From assembly GCA_001464765.1 (NCBI GenBank), contig LNDV01000028.1, positions 1 to 64,000 of the forward strand: a stretch of DNA of 64,000 nucleotides. The letters run 5' to 3'. The stretch is from Betaproteobacteria bacterium Ga0077526 (lineage in GTDB: Bacteria; Pseudomonadota; Gammaproteobacteria; Burkholderiales; Ga0077523). The notes under the pieces were generated by a model. It ran no database searches. It saw only the letters and a program-made list of their open reading frames with translations, and was not told the origin of the DNA. Shown here piece after piece: positions 25,546-34,387 of this stretch. How positions within the stretch are numbered: position 1 is the stretch's first letter; each line of letters opens with the position of its first letter. A program made the position numbers and the translations under genes.

Positions 25546-26157
25546 ATGGCCGACGATTCCTCGAAGTTCCACGACCCGAACCGAATGCTGGAGCGACACC
25601 TGGGCAACGTCGCGCGCGAGAACCGCCTGCGCAATCAGCTCACCATCGGCGAGGTGGCCAACCAGATGGGCATCAGCACCGGCATGCTCTCCAAGATCGA
25701 GAACGGCCAGGCGACCATGAGCCTCGATACGCTGGCGCACCTTGCCCGCGCGCTCGGCATCCCCGTAAGTCAGCTCTTCCGCGACTACAACGTGCCGGAA
25801 GGCGGTGCGCGTCTCATCAAGAACGGGGAGGGCATGGAGATCGTTCGTCGCGGGACGAAGAAGGGCTACGTCTACAACCTGCTCGCCTACGACAAGGGGC
25901 CGCGCCGCAACTTCGAGCCGTTCCTCGTGACGATGACGGACGAGACGGAGGTCTTCCCCTCCTTCGAGCATCCCGGTGTGGAGTTCATCCACGTTCTGGA
26001 GGGCAAGCTCGACTACCGCTGCGGCAAGAACGTGTACCACCTCTCGCCGGGAGATTCCCTCACGTTCCGCGGTGCGGTTCCGCACGGGCCGGAGTGTCTG
26101 CAGGAGGTCCCCGCGAAGATCCTGTCGCTCATCGTGTACGGCGACGAAGACGAGTGA
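25546..26157 (+). CDS. XRE-cupin transcriptional regulator (right copy)
   Basis: A 203-residue regulator with an XRE helix-turn-helix (about residues 14-70; M-L-S-K-I-E-N-G-Q) and a cupin domain (about 115-200; H-P-G-V-E-F-I-H-V-L-E-G, then H-L-S-P-G-D-S-L-T-F). ATG 25546 has GGAG ~10 bases upstream; ATG 25471 would add 25 residues. It shares almost every motif with the regulator at 14067, including E-I/V-V-R-R-G-T-K and A-Y-D-K-G-P-R. It closes the amide/DMF island and ends 23 bases from the converging bioD. Confidence 0.87.
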   Translation: MADDSSKFHDPNRMLERHLGNVARENRLRNQLTIGEVANQMGISTGMLSKIENGQATMSLDTLAHLARALGIPVSQLFRDYNVPEGGARLIKNGEGMEIVRRGTKKGYVYNLLAYDKGPRRNFEPFLVTMTDETEVFPSFEHPGVEFIHVLEGKLDYRCGKNVYHLSPGDSLTFRGAVPHGPECLQEVPAKILSLIVYGDEDE

Positions 26158-26180
26158 TTGCCCCTGATCTTCCTTGACCG

Positions 26181-26846
26181 TCAGGCGGGAAGACGCAGGG
26201 AGACGGTGCGGGGGTCGATGCCGGGCTGATGCGGAATCACACCCAGGCACGGCGCGCGCAGCAGAGCGTGCAGCGTCGCGAGGTTCTCGTCGTAGGCGTC
26301 CATCTGCGGCGTCACGCGGTTCGCCACCCATCCTGCGAACGGCAGACCACGTGCGACGACCGTCTCCTGAGTGAGCAGTGCGTGATTGATGCAGCCGAGC
26401 CGCATGCCGACGGTCAGAACCACCGGCAGACCGAGAGCGATGGCGAGATCCGCGAAGGTGTCGTGCTCATTGAGCGGAACGAGAAACCCGCCCGCGCCTT
26501 CCACCACTACAGCATCCACTTTGCCGGCGAGTCGGGCGTGGCGCGCGACGATAGACGGGATGTCGATCTGCGTCCCGCTGCGCGCCGCCGCGATGTGCGG
26601 AGCGATCGGCTCGCGATAGAGATGCACGTTGATATCGTCCACGACGATGCCGGGCGACGAGGCGTCGAGCATCGCGTCCACGTCCTCGTTTCGCCACTTC
26701 CCGTCGATCGCCTGACAGCCTGCCGCAATCGGTTTCATCCCGGCAGCCGTGATGCCCGTGCGGCGATAGGCGTGCACGAGTGCCGCGGCGACGAGCGTCT
26801 TGCCCACCTCCGTGTCGGTGCCGGTGACGAACAGTCCGCGTGTCAT
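26181..26846 (-). CDS. bioD: Dethiobiotin synthetase
   Basis: A 221-residue enzyme that closes the ureido ring of dethiobiotin from DAPA, CO2 and ATP. The P-loop G-T-D-T-E-V-G-K-T is at residues 9-17, followed by the substrate motif M-K-P-I-A-A-G and V-E-G-A-G-G-F-L-V-P-L. It is the last gene of bioB-F-A-D and overlaps bioA by four bases. Confidence 0.95.
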   Translation of the reverse strand: MTRGLFVTGTDTEVGKTLVAAALVHAYRRTGITAAGMKPIAAGCQAIDGKWRNEDVDAMLDASSPGIVVDDINVHLYREPIAPHIAAARSGTQIDIPSIVARHARLAGKVDAVVVEGAGGFLVPLNEHDTFADLAIALGLPVVLTVGMRLGCINHALLTQETVVARGLPFAGWVANRVTPQMDAYDENLATLHALLRAPCLGVIPHQPGIDPRTVSLRLPA

Positions 26847-28171
26847 CGTTCCGGAGTCAGCACTTCGTCCAGGGCCGAGCGGGTCGCCGTCACCAGCATC
26901 GAGAATTCCTCGTCACCGAACACATAAGGCGGCATGAAATACACGGTGCGGCCCAGCGGCACCAGCAGCACGCCGCGTTGAGCCATGGCGGATGTGAAGC
27001 GGCGGGCGAAACCGCGCGTCGATGCCGCGACGTCGAATGCCCAGACCATGCCCGTCCGGCGGAAGTGCGAGAGCCTTTCGTCCTCGCGCAGCGGCGCGGC
27101 GATGGCGTCGAAGCGCGTCGCTTTCTGCTGGTTGGTCGCGATGACGTCGTCCGTGCGGAAGATGTCGAGCACCGCGAGCGCGGCCGCGCAGGCGAGCGGA
27201 TTGCCCGTGTACGAATGGGAATGCAGAAAGGCTCGCGCTGCGCTGTCGTCGTAGAAGGCGTCGTACACCGCGTCCGTCGAGAGCACGACCGACAGCGGGA
27301 GAAACCCTCCCGTGATGCCCTTCGACAGGCACAGGAAGTCAGGTCGGATGTCCGCCTGCTCGTGGGCGAACAGCGTTCCCGTGCGCCCGAAGCCCACCGC
27401 GATCTCGTCGGCAATGAGATGGACCGAGTGCCGATCGCAAGCCTCCCGCACCTTGCGCAGATAGACGGGATGATGCATCGCCATGCCGCCCGCGCACTGG
27501 ATGAGCGGTTCCAGGATCACTGCGGCAGTCGTGTCCGCATGCGCCTCCAGAAAGCGCTCCAGCGCGTCCGCCGCGCGGAGGGCGACGGATTCCCGGCTCT
27601 CGTTGCCCGCGGCGTTGCGGTCGTCGGGCGATGGCACGGCATGGGCGCCGCGCACGAGCGGTTCGTAGGCCTGACGAAACAGCGGCACGTCGGTGACGGC
27701 GAGCGCACCGAGCGTCTCGCCGTGGTAGCCGCCTTCGATGCACACGAAGCGATTCTTCTCCGCGCGACCGTGATTGCGCCAGAAGTGCGCGCTCATCTTG
27801 AGGGCGATCTCCGTCGCCGACGCACCGTCGGACGCATAGAACGCGTGTCCCAGCGTCCCGCCCGTGAGAGCGGACAGTTCCTCGGATAGTCGCACCACCG
27901 GCTCGTGCGTGAACCCCGCGAGGATCACGTGCTCCAGCCGGTCGAGCTGCGCCTTGATGGCGCCGCCGATGCGCGGTTCGCGATGACCGAAGAGATTCAC
28001 CCACCAGGAACTGATGGCGTCGAGATGGCGGCGGCCGTCGGCATCGAAGAGCCATGGCCCTTCGCCGCGCACCATCGGCACCATCGGGACGGTTTCGTGC
28101 GCCTTCATCTGCGTGGCGGGGTGCCACACGGACTTCAGACTGCGCGCGACGAGTTCCGCGTTGCCGGGCAT
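26843..28171 (-). CDS. bioA: DAPA aminotransferase (adenosylmethionine-8-amino-7-oxononanoate aminotransferase)
   Basis: A 442-residue class III PLP aminotransferase using S-adenosylmethionine as amino donor. S-S-W-W-V-N is present near residue 50, G-Y-H-G-E-T-L-G in the cofactor pocket, D-E-I-A-V-G-F-G-R-T-G and the PLP lysine in C-L-S-K-G-I-T-G-G. Third gene in the bio operon, with bioF three bases upstream. Confidence 0.95.
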   Translation of the reverse strand: MPGNAELVARSLKSVWHPATQMKAHETVPMVPMVRGEGPWLFDADGRRHLDAISSWWVNLFGHREPRIGGAIKAQLDRLEHVILAGFTHEPVVRLSEELSALTGGTLGHAFYASDGASATEIALKMSAHFWRNHGRAEKNRFVCIEGGYHGETLGALAVTDVPLFRQAYEPLVRGAHAVPSPDDRNAAGNESRESVALRAADALERFLEAHADTTAAVILEPLIQCAGGMAMHHPVYLRKVREACDRHSVHLIADEIAVGFGRTGTLFAHEQADIRPDFLCLSKGITGGFLPLSVVLSTDAVYDAFYDDSAARAFLHSHSYTGNPLACAAALAVLDIFRTDDVIATNQQKATRFDAIAAPLREDERLSHFRRTGMVWAFDVAASTRGFARRFTSAMAQRGVLLVPLGRTVYFMPPYVFGDEEFSMLVTATRSALDEVLTPER

Positions 28172-28174
28172 CGG

Positions 28175-29347
28175 TCAGTTCGCGTCGGCGCCGGCGATGC
28201 AGACCTCGGCAACTTCGCGCAGCGCGCCGACGAGGCGGTCGATGTGCGCCTCTTCGTGGGCGGCCGAGAAGGTGATGCGAAGTCGGGCGGTGCCCTCGGG
28301 AACGGTCGGCGGGCGGATCGCCGGGGCCCAGATGCCGCGCTCCCAGAGTTCGCGCATGACGGCGAGCGCTGCGGCGTTGCTGCCGATCAGTACGGGCTGG
28401 ATCGCAGTACGCGTCGTCGGCAGGGCCCAGGGCAGGCATTGCAGCCCGGCGCGCAGTCGACGGCCGTGCTCGACGAGGCGCTTCCGGCGCCATTCGTCGC
28501 GCGCCACGATGTCGAGGGAGGCGCGAATCGCCGCGGCGAGCATCGGTGGCATCGACGTGGTGAAGATGTAGGTGCGTGTGCGCTGGACGAGCCATTCGAT
28601 CGCGCTCGCGTTGCCCGCCACGAATGCGCCGGCCACGCCCACCGCCTTGCCGAGCGTGCCCATGTAGAGCAGGCGTTCGGACTTCGCGCCGAAGTGGGCG
28701 AGCGTTCCGCGGCCTCCGGGGCCGACCACGCCGAAGCCGTGCGCATCGTCGACGAGCAGCATCGCGTCGTGCCGTTCGCAAAGCGCGATCATCTCGGGGA
28801 CCGGGGCGATGTCGCCGTCCATGCTGAACACGCCATCGGTGATGACGATCTTGTCGGGTGTGCGATTGCGCGCGAGCATCGCCTCGAGCGTGGCGAGATC
28901 CCCGTGCGGATAGATGTGCACGGCAGCCCTCGACAGCCGTGCACCGTCGATGAGACAGGCGTGATTGAGCGTGTCGGAGAACACGGCGCCGCCGCGCCCG
29001 ACGAGTGCCGGAATGACACCGGTGTTCGCCATGTAGCCCGACGAGAACAGAAGGGTACGCGGCAGATCCACGAAGCGGGCGAGCGCTTCCTCAGCGAGTT
29101 CGTGCTCTTCGTGATGGCCGGAGATGAGATGGGACGCCCCGCCACCGACTCCGCAGCGCCTTGCGGCGGCGATCGTGGCTTCGATGATTTCCGGATGCGA
29201 AGCGAGGCCCAGGTAGTCGTTCGACGCGAAAGCGAGCATGGGCTCGCCGTCCACGTCGAGCACGGGACCCTGCAGTCCGCGCACGACGCGGCGGCGCCGC
29301 TTCAGGCCCGCGGCTTCGAGGTCCGCGAGCGCGGCGTCGAAATCCAC
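28175..29347 (-). CDS. bioF: 8-amino-7-oxononanoate synthase
   Basis: A 390-residue PLP enzyme that joins pimeloyl thioester and L-alanine. It shows N-D-Y-L-G-L-A at residues 45-51, D-D-A-H-G-F-G-V-V-G-P-G-G-R-G and the PLP lysine region T-L-G-K-A-V-G-V-A-G-A. Nine bases downstream of bioB. Confidence 0.95.
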   Translation of the reverse strand: MDFDAALADLEAAGLKRRRRVVRGLQGPVLDVDGEPMLAFASNDYLGLASHPEIIEATIAAARRCGVGGGASHLISGHHEEHELAEEALARFVDLPRTLLFSSGYMANTGVIPALVGRGGAVFSDTLNHACLIDGARLSRAAVHIYPHGDLATLEAMLARNRTPDKIVITDGVFSMDGDIAPVPEMIALCERHDAMLLVDDAHGFGVVGPGGRGTLAHFGAKSERLLYMGTLGKAVGVAGAFVAGNASAIEWLVQRTRTYIFTTSMPPMLAAAIRASLDIVARDEWRRKRLVEHGRRLRAGLQCLPWALPTTRTAIQPVLIGSNAAALAVMRELWERGIWAPAIRPPTVPEGTARLRITFSAAHEEAHIDRLVGALREVAEVCIAGADAN

Positions 29348-29356
29348 GAACCCGTC

Positions 29357-30352
29357 CTAGGCGGGCTGCATGCCGAGCCGCTGCAGCAGCGCGCGGTCGC
29401 GGTCGCCTTCGGGATTGCCCGTCGTGAGCAGCTTGTCGCCGTAGAAGATGGAGTTCGCGCCCGCGAGGAAGCACAGGGCTTGGGCCTCGTCGCTCATCTG
29501 CGTGCGGCCGGCCGAGAGGCGGACGTGCGCCTTGGGCATCGTGATCCGCGCCGCGGCGATGACGCGAACGAAGTCCAGGATGTCCACGGACTGGCTGCCG
29601 TGCAGCGGCGTGCCTTCCACCTGCACGAGCGAGTTGATGGGCACGGACTCCGGATACGGCTCCATGTTGGCGAGCTGGGCGATCAGCCCGGCGCGGTCGT
29701 GGGTGTCCTCGCCCATGCCCACGATGCCGCCGCAGCAGACGTGGATGCCGGCGTCGCGAACCCGATCCAGCGTGGTCAGGCGGTCCTGATAGGTGCGGGT
29801 GGAGATGATGTCGCCGTAGAAGTCTGGCGAGGTGTCCAGATTGTGGTTGTAGTAATCGAGACCGGCATCGCGCAGCTGCTCCGCCTGACCGTCCTTCAGC
29901 AGGCCGAGGGTCGCGCAGGTCTCCATTCCCAGAGCCTTCACGGCCTTCACCATGTCCAGGACCGGCTCGAGATCGCGCTGCTTGGGGCCGCGCCAGGCAG
30001 CGCCCATGCAGAAGCGAGTGGCGCCGGCAGCCTTGGCGTCCCGGGCGGCGCTGACGACCTGGTCGATCGGCAGCAGGGCCTGGTCGGAGACGCCGGTATC
30101 GAAGCGCGCCGACTGCGGGCAGTACGCACAGTCCTCCGGACAGCCGCCGGTCTTGATGGACAGCAGCGTCGACAGCTGCACCTGCGTCGGGTCGAAGTTC
30201 TCGCGGTGGACCTGCTGCGCCCGGAACAGCAGTTCCGGAAAGGGCAGGGCCAGCAGCTTTTCGACTTCGGCCACGGGCCATCGCTCCGCGGTCGGGGCAG
30301 GGGCGGCGGCGCGGGAGGGGGGCAGCGAAACGGGCGAGTCCAGAGGCGTCAT
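29357..30352 (-). CDS. bioB: Biotin synthase
   Basis: A 331-residue radical-SAM enzyme that inserts sulfur into dethiobiotin. The C-x3-C-x2-C motif reads [13 protein letters not shown] near residue 70. An N-terminal Pro/Ala-rich stretch of ~25 residues precedes the family domain, as in several betaproteobacteria. First gene of the operon; the product is needed by the biotin-dependent guanidine/urea carboxylase at 56936. Confidence 0.95.
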   Translation of the reverse strand: MTPLDSPVSLPPSRAAAPAPTAERWPVAEVEKLLALPFPELLFRAQQVHRENFDPTQVQLSTLLSIKTGGCPEDCAYCPQSARFDTGVSDQALLPIDQVVSAARDAKAAGATRFCMGAAWRGPKQRDLEPVLDMVKAVKALGMETCATLGLLKDGQAEQLRDAGLDYYNHNLDTSPDFYGDIISTRTYQDRLTTLDRVRDAGIHVCCGGIVGMGEDTHDRAGLIAQLANMEPYPESVPINSLVQVEGTPLHGSQSVDILDFVRVIAAARITMPKAHVRLSAGRTQMSDEAQALCFLAGANSIFYGDKLLTTGNPEGDRDRALLQRLGMQPA

Positions 30353-30371
30353 GTCGGCGGGCCGGGGTGGG

Positions 30372-30404
30372 TTGTCAAATTGATGTGAGGATACCGTTTG
30401 ACAG
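30372..30404. promoter_or_regulatory. Candidate biotin operator (inverted repeat) before bioB
   Basis: TTGTCAAA (30372-30379) and TTTGACA (30397-30403) form an inverted repeat with a 17-base gap, 20-50 bases upstream of the bioB ATG. The layout resembles the BirA operator (TTGTAAACC-N15-GGTTTACAA), but with C in place of A. The bio regulator is not in the window, so the link is inference. Confidence 0.5.
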
Positions 30405-30466
30405 CGGCGATGAGAACCCGCGGCGCGACCGCCGGCCCGCGAAACCGATCCGCGCAGTCGCTCAGG

Positions 30467-31696
30467 TCACGTTGAGCCCGCGTGGCGCTGTGCCAGTTCC
30501 GCAATTCGTGCCGCCACCTCGACCGCGACGTTGCGGTCTCGATCGGGCCGGTACCTGTCGGACAGGGCCCGGGCGGCGTCCCGGAACCCGGGTTCGCGCA
30601 GGATGCGGTTTAGCGTCCGCCCGGTCTTCTCGCGGGCGTCCGTTTCCGTGAGCCAGGCGCCGGCCCCCGACTCGGCTACCCTGATCGAGAAGAGCAGCTG
30701 CTCCGCGTGCATGGGCAGCAGCACCACGGGGATGCCCGCCTGCAGGACGGTGCACACGGTGCCGGAGCCGGCATTGCACACCACCGCGTCGGCCTGGGCG
30801 CAGACGCTAGCCATGTCCAGCGGCTTCGGGGAGAGCTGCAGGCGAGGGGAGGCGACCCGCTTCGCGACCTCGGGCGGCAGTTGGGGAACATAGGCCACGG
30901 TACGCACCGACGCTTCGCGCAGGCCCTTCAGCACCCCTTCCACCGGGCCGTACTCCCCCTTGAGGTAAGCGAACACTTTCGGCGTATCCCCTTCTGGCCA
31001 TTGCGCCGCCTCCCCGTGGGACGCCGTCGGCAGCAATCCCCAGTAATGGGTGGCCGGATCGGCAGCCCGCGCCGAAAAATGGTCCACCTCCCGCCAGGTG
31101 AGCAGGAAGTTCTCGTCGACCTCCACCAGCTGGGACAGTGCGCCCATGGGTCCCTGCCCCAGGGAGTCGAGCACCGTGTTGACCGTCGCGAGCACCTTGT
31201 CCTCCGCCTGCTCGACCCGGCGAGGGTCGACGCGTTCCCAGACCCGGAACGGCGGAATCGGACGTTGCGGAGGCGGCTGGAAGAATCCGGTTCCCATGGT
31301 GGCCTTGGCAAAGGGGAGTCCACGGGCGGCAAGAAGCGCCGTAGGGGCGTGGTCCACCAGCAGAACGTCGGGGCGCAGGGTGTCGTAAAGGCTCCGCCAC
31401 GCCCTGACCAGACCGAGAAGCCGGGTCGGGTCGAGATACCCCGCCCGGTAGAGCAGCTCCGCGTAGGTGGCAGCCTCCGGCAATCCGCGCAGTGTCGGGA
31501 GCCACAGGGGCGCCTGCCAGAGGTGGAGGCCGGAACGCCGTGCGAGCGTGCCGAACGCGCCGTGCGCCGTCGACAGGTCGCGCAGGGCGATATGGACTTC
31601 GTGACCGCCGTCGAGCAAGGCGGTGGCGATCTGGGAAAGCGGCACGGAGTGGCCGAGGCCACCCCCCAGCTCCCAGGCCATCAGGATTCGGGACAT
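30467..31696 (-). CDS. UDP-glucosyltransferase-like glycosyltransferase (GT1/MGT type)
   Basis: A 409-residue GT-B fold glycosyltransferase. The N-domain starts with W-E-L-G-G-G-L-G-H-S (acceptor side). The C-domain has the donor-binding region C-N-A-G-S-G-T-V...G-I-P-V-V-L-L-P-M-H-A-E-Q, close to the macrolide/flavonoid GT1 type. It stands alone, divergent from a PEP-CTERM gene and 114 bases from bioB. The acceptor is unknown; ManC and the exosortase substrates nearby suggest surface polysaccharide or protein glycosylation only weakly. Confidence 0.82.
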   Translation of the reverse strand: MSRILMAWELGGGLGHSVPLSQIATALLDGGHEVHIALRDLSTAHGAFGTLARRSGLHLWQAPLWLPTLRGLPEAATYAELLYRAGYLDPTRLLGLVRAWRSLYDTLRPDVLLVDHAPTALLAARGLPFAKATMGTGFFQPPPQRPIPPFRVWERVDPRRVEQAEDKVLATVNTVLDSLGQGPMGALSQLVEVDENFLLTWREVDHFSARAADPATHYWGLLPTASHGEAAQWPEGDTPKVFAYLKGEYGPVEGVLKGLREASVRTVAYVPQLPPEVAKRVASPRLQLSPKPLDMASVCAQADAVVCNAGSGTVCTVLQAGIPVVLLPMHAEQLLFSIRVAESGAGAWLTETDAREKTGRTLNRILREPGFRDAARALSDRYRPDRDRNVAVEVAARIAELAQRHAGST

Positions 31697-31782
31697 GTTC
31701 CCACTCTCAATTCAAGGCTGCAGAAGTTGCTTGCGGCTAGCTTGCCACCCTCGCTAAACTTCACACAACGACAAGTTTCACC

Positions 31783-32700
31783 ATGGAGACCACAATTCAA
31801 ATGTTTGCTATCAATCGCATTGCCCTGGGTGTGGCAGCCGCCTGCTGGGCTTTCTCAGCCTCGGCTCAGCTGACCGTCGCCGAGTCCATGTCAGGACTCA
31901 TCGAAGTCGGCGGCTCGCCGGTGGCGGGGGCCAACACCCCGCCCGACACCTCGCCGATCTATGACACCGTCTACACCGGCAGTCCGTTCTCGTCCGACTC
32001 GTTCTTCTATGGCGACCTCGCCACGGGAACCACCAACGTGCGTGTCCTGGCGGGTGACGCGACCCGTGCGCGGAGCGTGCTGACCTACGTCGCGGACGTC
32101 ACGAACAACGGCCCCACCGCCGTCGATCTTTCGTTCAGTTTCTTCATCAGCGGAGGCCGGGTCAGCATCGACCGCTACAACCCGTTGAGCTACGAGGGTG
32201 ACGCCAGCCTCAAGGGCTCCATCACCTGGGGCGGTACCTCCCTTTGGGGCTTCGACATCGATGTCGTGGGCTCCGGCGGCGATTCCGGCAACGGCTTCCA
32301 GGAAAACATCGACGCCACCTACAGCACCTCCGGCGCGGCGTCGGACTTCCAGATCTCCGACGGTGGTGACCGGGCTTCGTATAGCGCCTACGCCAAGACG
32401 CTCGGCCTCGGCCTGCTGGGCGCCGGCCAGACCCGCCGGCTCGAGTACACCCTCGATGCCGAAGGCTTCTACAGCGGCACGTCCGACACCGACTTCTACG
32501 GTTACGGCGGCCAGGCCATCGTGGGCGCGTTCGATCCCTTCGATTTCAGCGGTCGGCCGGAAGACTTCACCGGCGGCATTGCGACGGCGCCGATCCCGGA
32601 ACCGGAGACGTACGCGATGCTCGGCATCGGCCTCGGTGTAGTGGCCCTCGCCAGGCGCCGACGCCGACGAGGCGAGAGTCCGGGTGCCCATCCCCGCTGA
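31783..32700 (+). CDS. PEP-CTERM sorting-domain protein
   Basis: A 305-residue secreted protein. A signal peptide ends at A-S-A-Q (about residue 29). The C-terminus has the PEP-CTERM signal: P-I-P-E-P-E-T-Y-A-M, a hydrophobic helix and an R-R-R-R-R-R tail, recognised and cut by an exosortase. The middle is acidic, Gly/Ser/Asp rich, low in Lys, typical of these surface or matrix proteins. ATG 31783 is the longest start; ATG 31801 is an alternative. No exosortase is in the window. Confidence 0.88.
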   Translation: METTIQMFAINRIALGVAAACWAFSASAQLTVAESMSGLIEVGGSPVAGANTPPDTSPIYDTVYTGSPFSSDSFFYGDLATGTTNVRVLAGDATRARSVLTYVADVTNNGPTAVDLSFSFFISGGRVSIDRYNPLSYEGDASLKGSITWGGTSLWGFDIDVVGSGGDSGNGFQENIDATYSTSGAASDFQISDGGDRASYSAYAKTLGLGLLGAGQTRRLEYTLDAEGFYSGTSDTDFYGYGGQAIVGAFDPFDFSGRPEDFTGGIATAPIPEPETYAMLGIGLGVVALARRRRRRGESPGAHPR

Positions 32701-32718
32701 TCACGACCGCAGCAACCC

Positions 32719-32742
32719 GACGCCCCTGCCCGCAGGGGCGTC
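32719..32742. terminator. Bidirectional terminator between converging genes
   Basis: GACGCCCCTGC and GCAGGGGCGTC are perfect inverted repeats with almost no loop, followed on the plus strand by GTCGTTT. It lies between the converging PEP-CTERM and RidA genes and can serve both. Confidence 0.75.
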
Positions 32743-32758
32743 GTCGTTTCCGGCGGTC

Positions 32759-33166
32759 TCAGGGCAGCGCAGCGACCGCCTCGATCTCGATCCGGGCCCC
32801 CGGCACCACGAGCGCCGACACCCCGATCATGGTGCTCGCAGGCGGGCGGGCCTTATCGATGAAGCCATTGCGAATCTCGGAGATGACGGCGCGGTCTTCC
32901 GCCTGCAGGTCCACGACGTAGATCGTGAACTTGACGACGTCGTTGAACCCCGCGCCCGCGGCAGCCAGCGCATCGCGAAGGTTCTCCAGGACCTTGACGG
33001 TCTGGGCCCGTAAATCCCCGGGGGCGACTAGCTTGCCGTCCCGATCCCACGCGACCTGCCCGCTGATATGAATCGTCCGGCCCCCGGTCACGACAGCCAC
33101 CTGGGAGAAGGTCCCGAAGTTGGCGAGAGAGGGCGGGTTGATGAAGCGGATATCGGCGCCGACCAT
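32759..33166 (-). CDS. RidA-family deaminase-like protein
   Basis: A 135-residue RidA/YjgF-YER057c-UK114 protein. RidA hydrolyses reactive enamines/imines from PLP enzymes. The family pattern is seen in H-I-S-G-Q-V-A, Q-x-x-x-V-L-E-N-L and V-P-G-A-R-I-E-I-E-A-V-A, including the Arg needed for imine binding. Start at 33166 has AAGGAG; a longer frame is open but lacks support. Confidence 0.85.
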   Translation of the reverse strand: MVGADIRFINPPSLANFGTFSQVAVVTGGRTIHISGQVAWDRDGKLVAPGDLRAQTVKVLENLRDALAAAGAGFNDVVKFTIYVVDLQAEDRAVISEIRNGFIDKARPPASTMIGVSALVVPGARIEIEAVAALP

Positions 33167-33323
33167 GGCAGTCTCCTTGCATCTTTGAGCGAAATGACGC
33201 CATCTTATCCGCGCCACCTGACGCAAAGGTGTCAGGATGCTGTCGCTTTGTCCGATTTCTGTAACATTCCCGCGTTACGGTCCACGTCTTGCCGTCCACT
33301 GTCGTCACTCAAGGAGTCGTTCG

Positions 33324-34217
33324 ATGAGGTATCTGCTTTGCATTCTCGGTGTGCTCGCCCTCAGTGGCCCTGCGGCCGCGCAGGACAAGCTGCCAGCCGG
33401 CGTGCTGGCCAAGATGGGCGATGCCGAGCTTCGGGTGGAAGAGCTGAAGGCCATCATCGATGCCGCCGGCCCCGATGTGAAGGCGCAACTCGCTCAGGCC
33501 CCCAACGAGATCAACCGCGTCGTGCGGACCGAACTGCTGCGAAAGGCGCTGGCCGCCGAAGCGCGCGGCAAGGCCTGGGACAAGCGCCCGGAAGTCGCCT
33601 CGCAGATGGACCGCGCCCGCGAACAGGCCCTCGTGTCGAGCTACATGAACAGCGTGTCGCGCCCCCCGGAGACGTATCCGGCCGAAGCCGAGATCCGCGC
33701 CGCCTATGATCAGTCGCAGAACTCCTTCATCGTCCCGCGGCAGTTCAAGCTCTCCCAGATTTTCGTGCTGGCCCCCGCAGAGACCGACAAGGCCGCGTTC
33801 GCGAAGGCCCAGGCGAAGATCAACGACCTGAACGAGAAGGCCCGCAAGCGTGGCGCGGACTTCGCGGCCCTCGCCAAGGCATCGTCGGAACATGCCGAGA
33901 GCGCGGGCAAGGGGGGTGACATGGGCTGGGTCGCCGAGGCGAGCCTGATCCCGGAATTGCGGGACCCCCTGGGCGCCTTGAAGAAGGGCGACGTCGGCGG
34001 ACCCATCAAGACGGCGCAGGGCTGGCACATCCTCCGGCTCGAAGACATCCGCGAGAAGGGCGTGCGCCCCCTGCCGGAAGTGCGTGACCAGATCGCCGCC
34101 GCGCTACGCCTGCGCCGTGCGCAGGAGACCGAAGCCGCCTACATCACGTTCATGACGAACAAGACGCCCGTCAGCGTGAACGAGCAGGAGCTGGGGAAGC
34201 TGATCGGGAAGCCGTGA
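33324..34217 (+). CDS. Periplasmic parvulin-type peptidyl-prolyl isomerase
   Basis: A 297-residue protein of the SurA/PrsA type. A signal peptide ends at A-A-A-Q (residue 20). A helical chaperone part (about 21-135) precedes one parvulin domain (about 145-255; K-L-S-Q-I-F-V...S-E-H-A-E-S-A-G-K-G-G-D-M-G-W and G-W-H-I-L-R-L). AAGGAG precedes ATG 33324. It should help folding of outer-membrane or secreted proteins. Confidence 0.88.
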   Translation: MRYLLCILGVLALSGPAAAQDKLPAGVLAKMGDAELRVEELKAIIDAAGPDVKAQLAQAPNEINRVVRTELLRKALAAEARGKAWDKRPEVASQMDRAREQALVSSYMNSVSRPPETYPAEAEIRAAYDQSQNSFIVPRQFKLSQIFVLAPAETDKAAFAKAQAKINDLNEKARKRGADFAALAKASSEHAESAGKGGDMGWVAEASLIPELRDPLGALKKGDVGGPIKTAQGWHILRLEDIREKGVRPLPEVRDQIAAALRLRRAQETEAAYITFMTNKTPVSVNEQELGKLIGKP

Positions 34218-34378
34218 AGTCGTGAAGATGTGAAGGCGTGAAGTCGTGGAGGCGTCGACTTCGACGTGTAGCCCGGACGAGCGCCCTCGGCGCGACTCCG
34301 GGACGATGTGAAGACAGGCGCGAGAGGTGGCGACGCGTCACCACGTCTTCACACCTTCACGCCTTCACACCTTCACGT
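34212..34378. repeat. Nested inverted repeat: GTGAAG runs around a REP-like palindrome
   Basis: The left side (34212-34250) is a run of GTGAAG/CGTGAAG units; the right side (34345-34378) is a run of CTTCAC units, so the two can pair over ~35 bases. Between them lies one GTAGCCCGGACGAG...ACTCCGGG palindrome (34268-34302). The block separates the converging PPIase and manC genes and could act as an end signal for both. Confidence 0.7.
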
Positions 34379-34387
34379 TGATTCGAC

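Noticed and set aside
27905..30388. An 827-codon plus-strand frame opposite the biotin operon
   Set aside because: It mirrors bioA, bioF and bioB, which are certain; composition is not protein-like.
31697..31783. Sigma54 (PrsK/PrsR-type) promoter before the PEP-CTERM gene
   Set aside because: The nearest match has 13 instead of 12 bases between GG and GC and lacks the TGGCA block.
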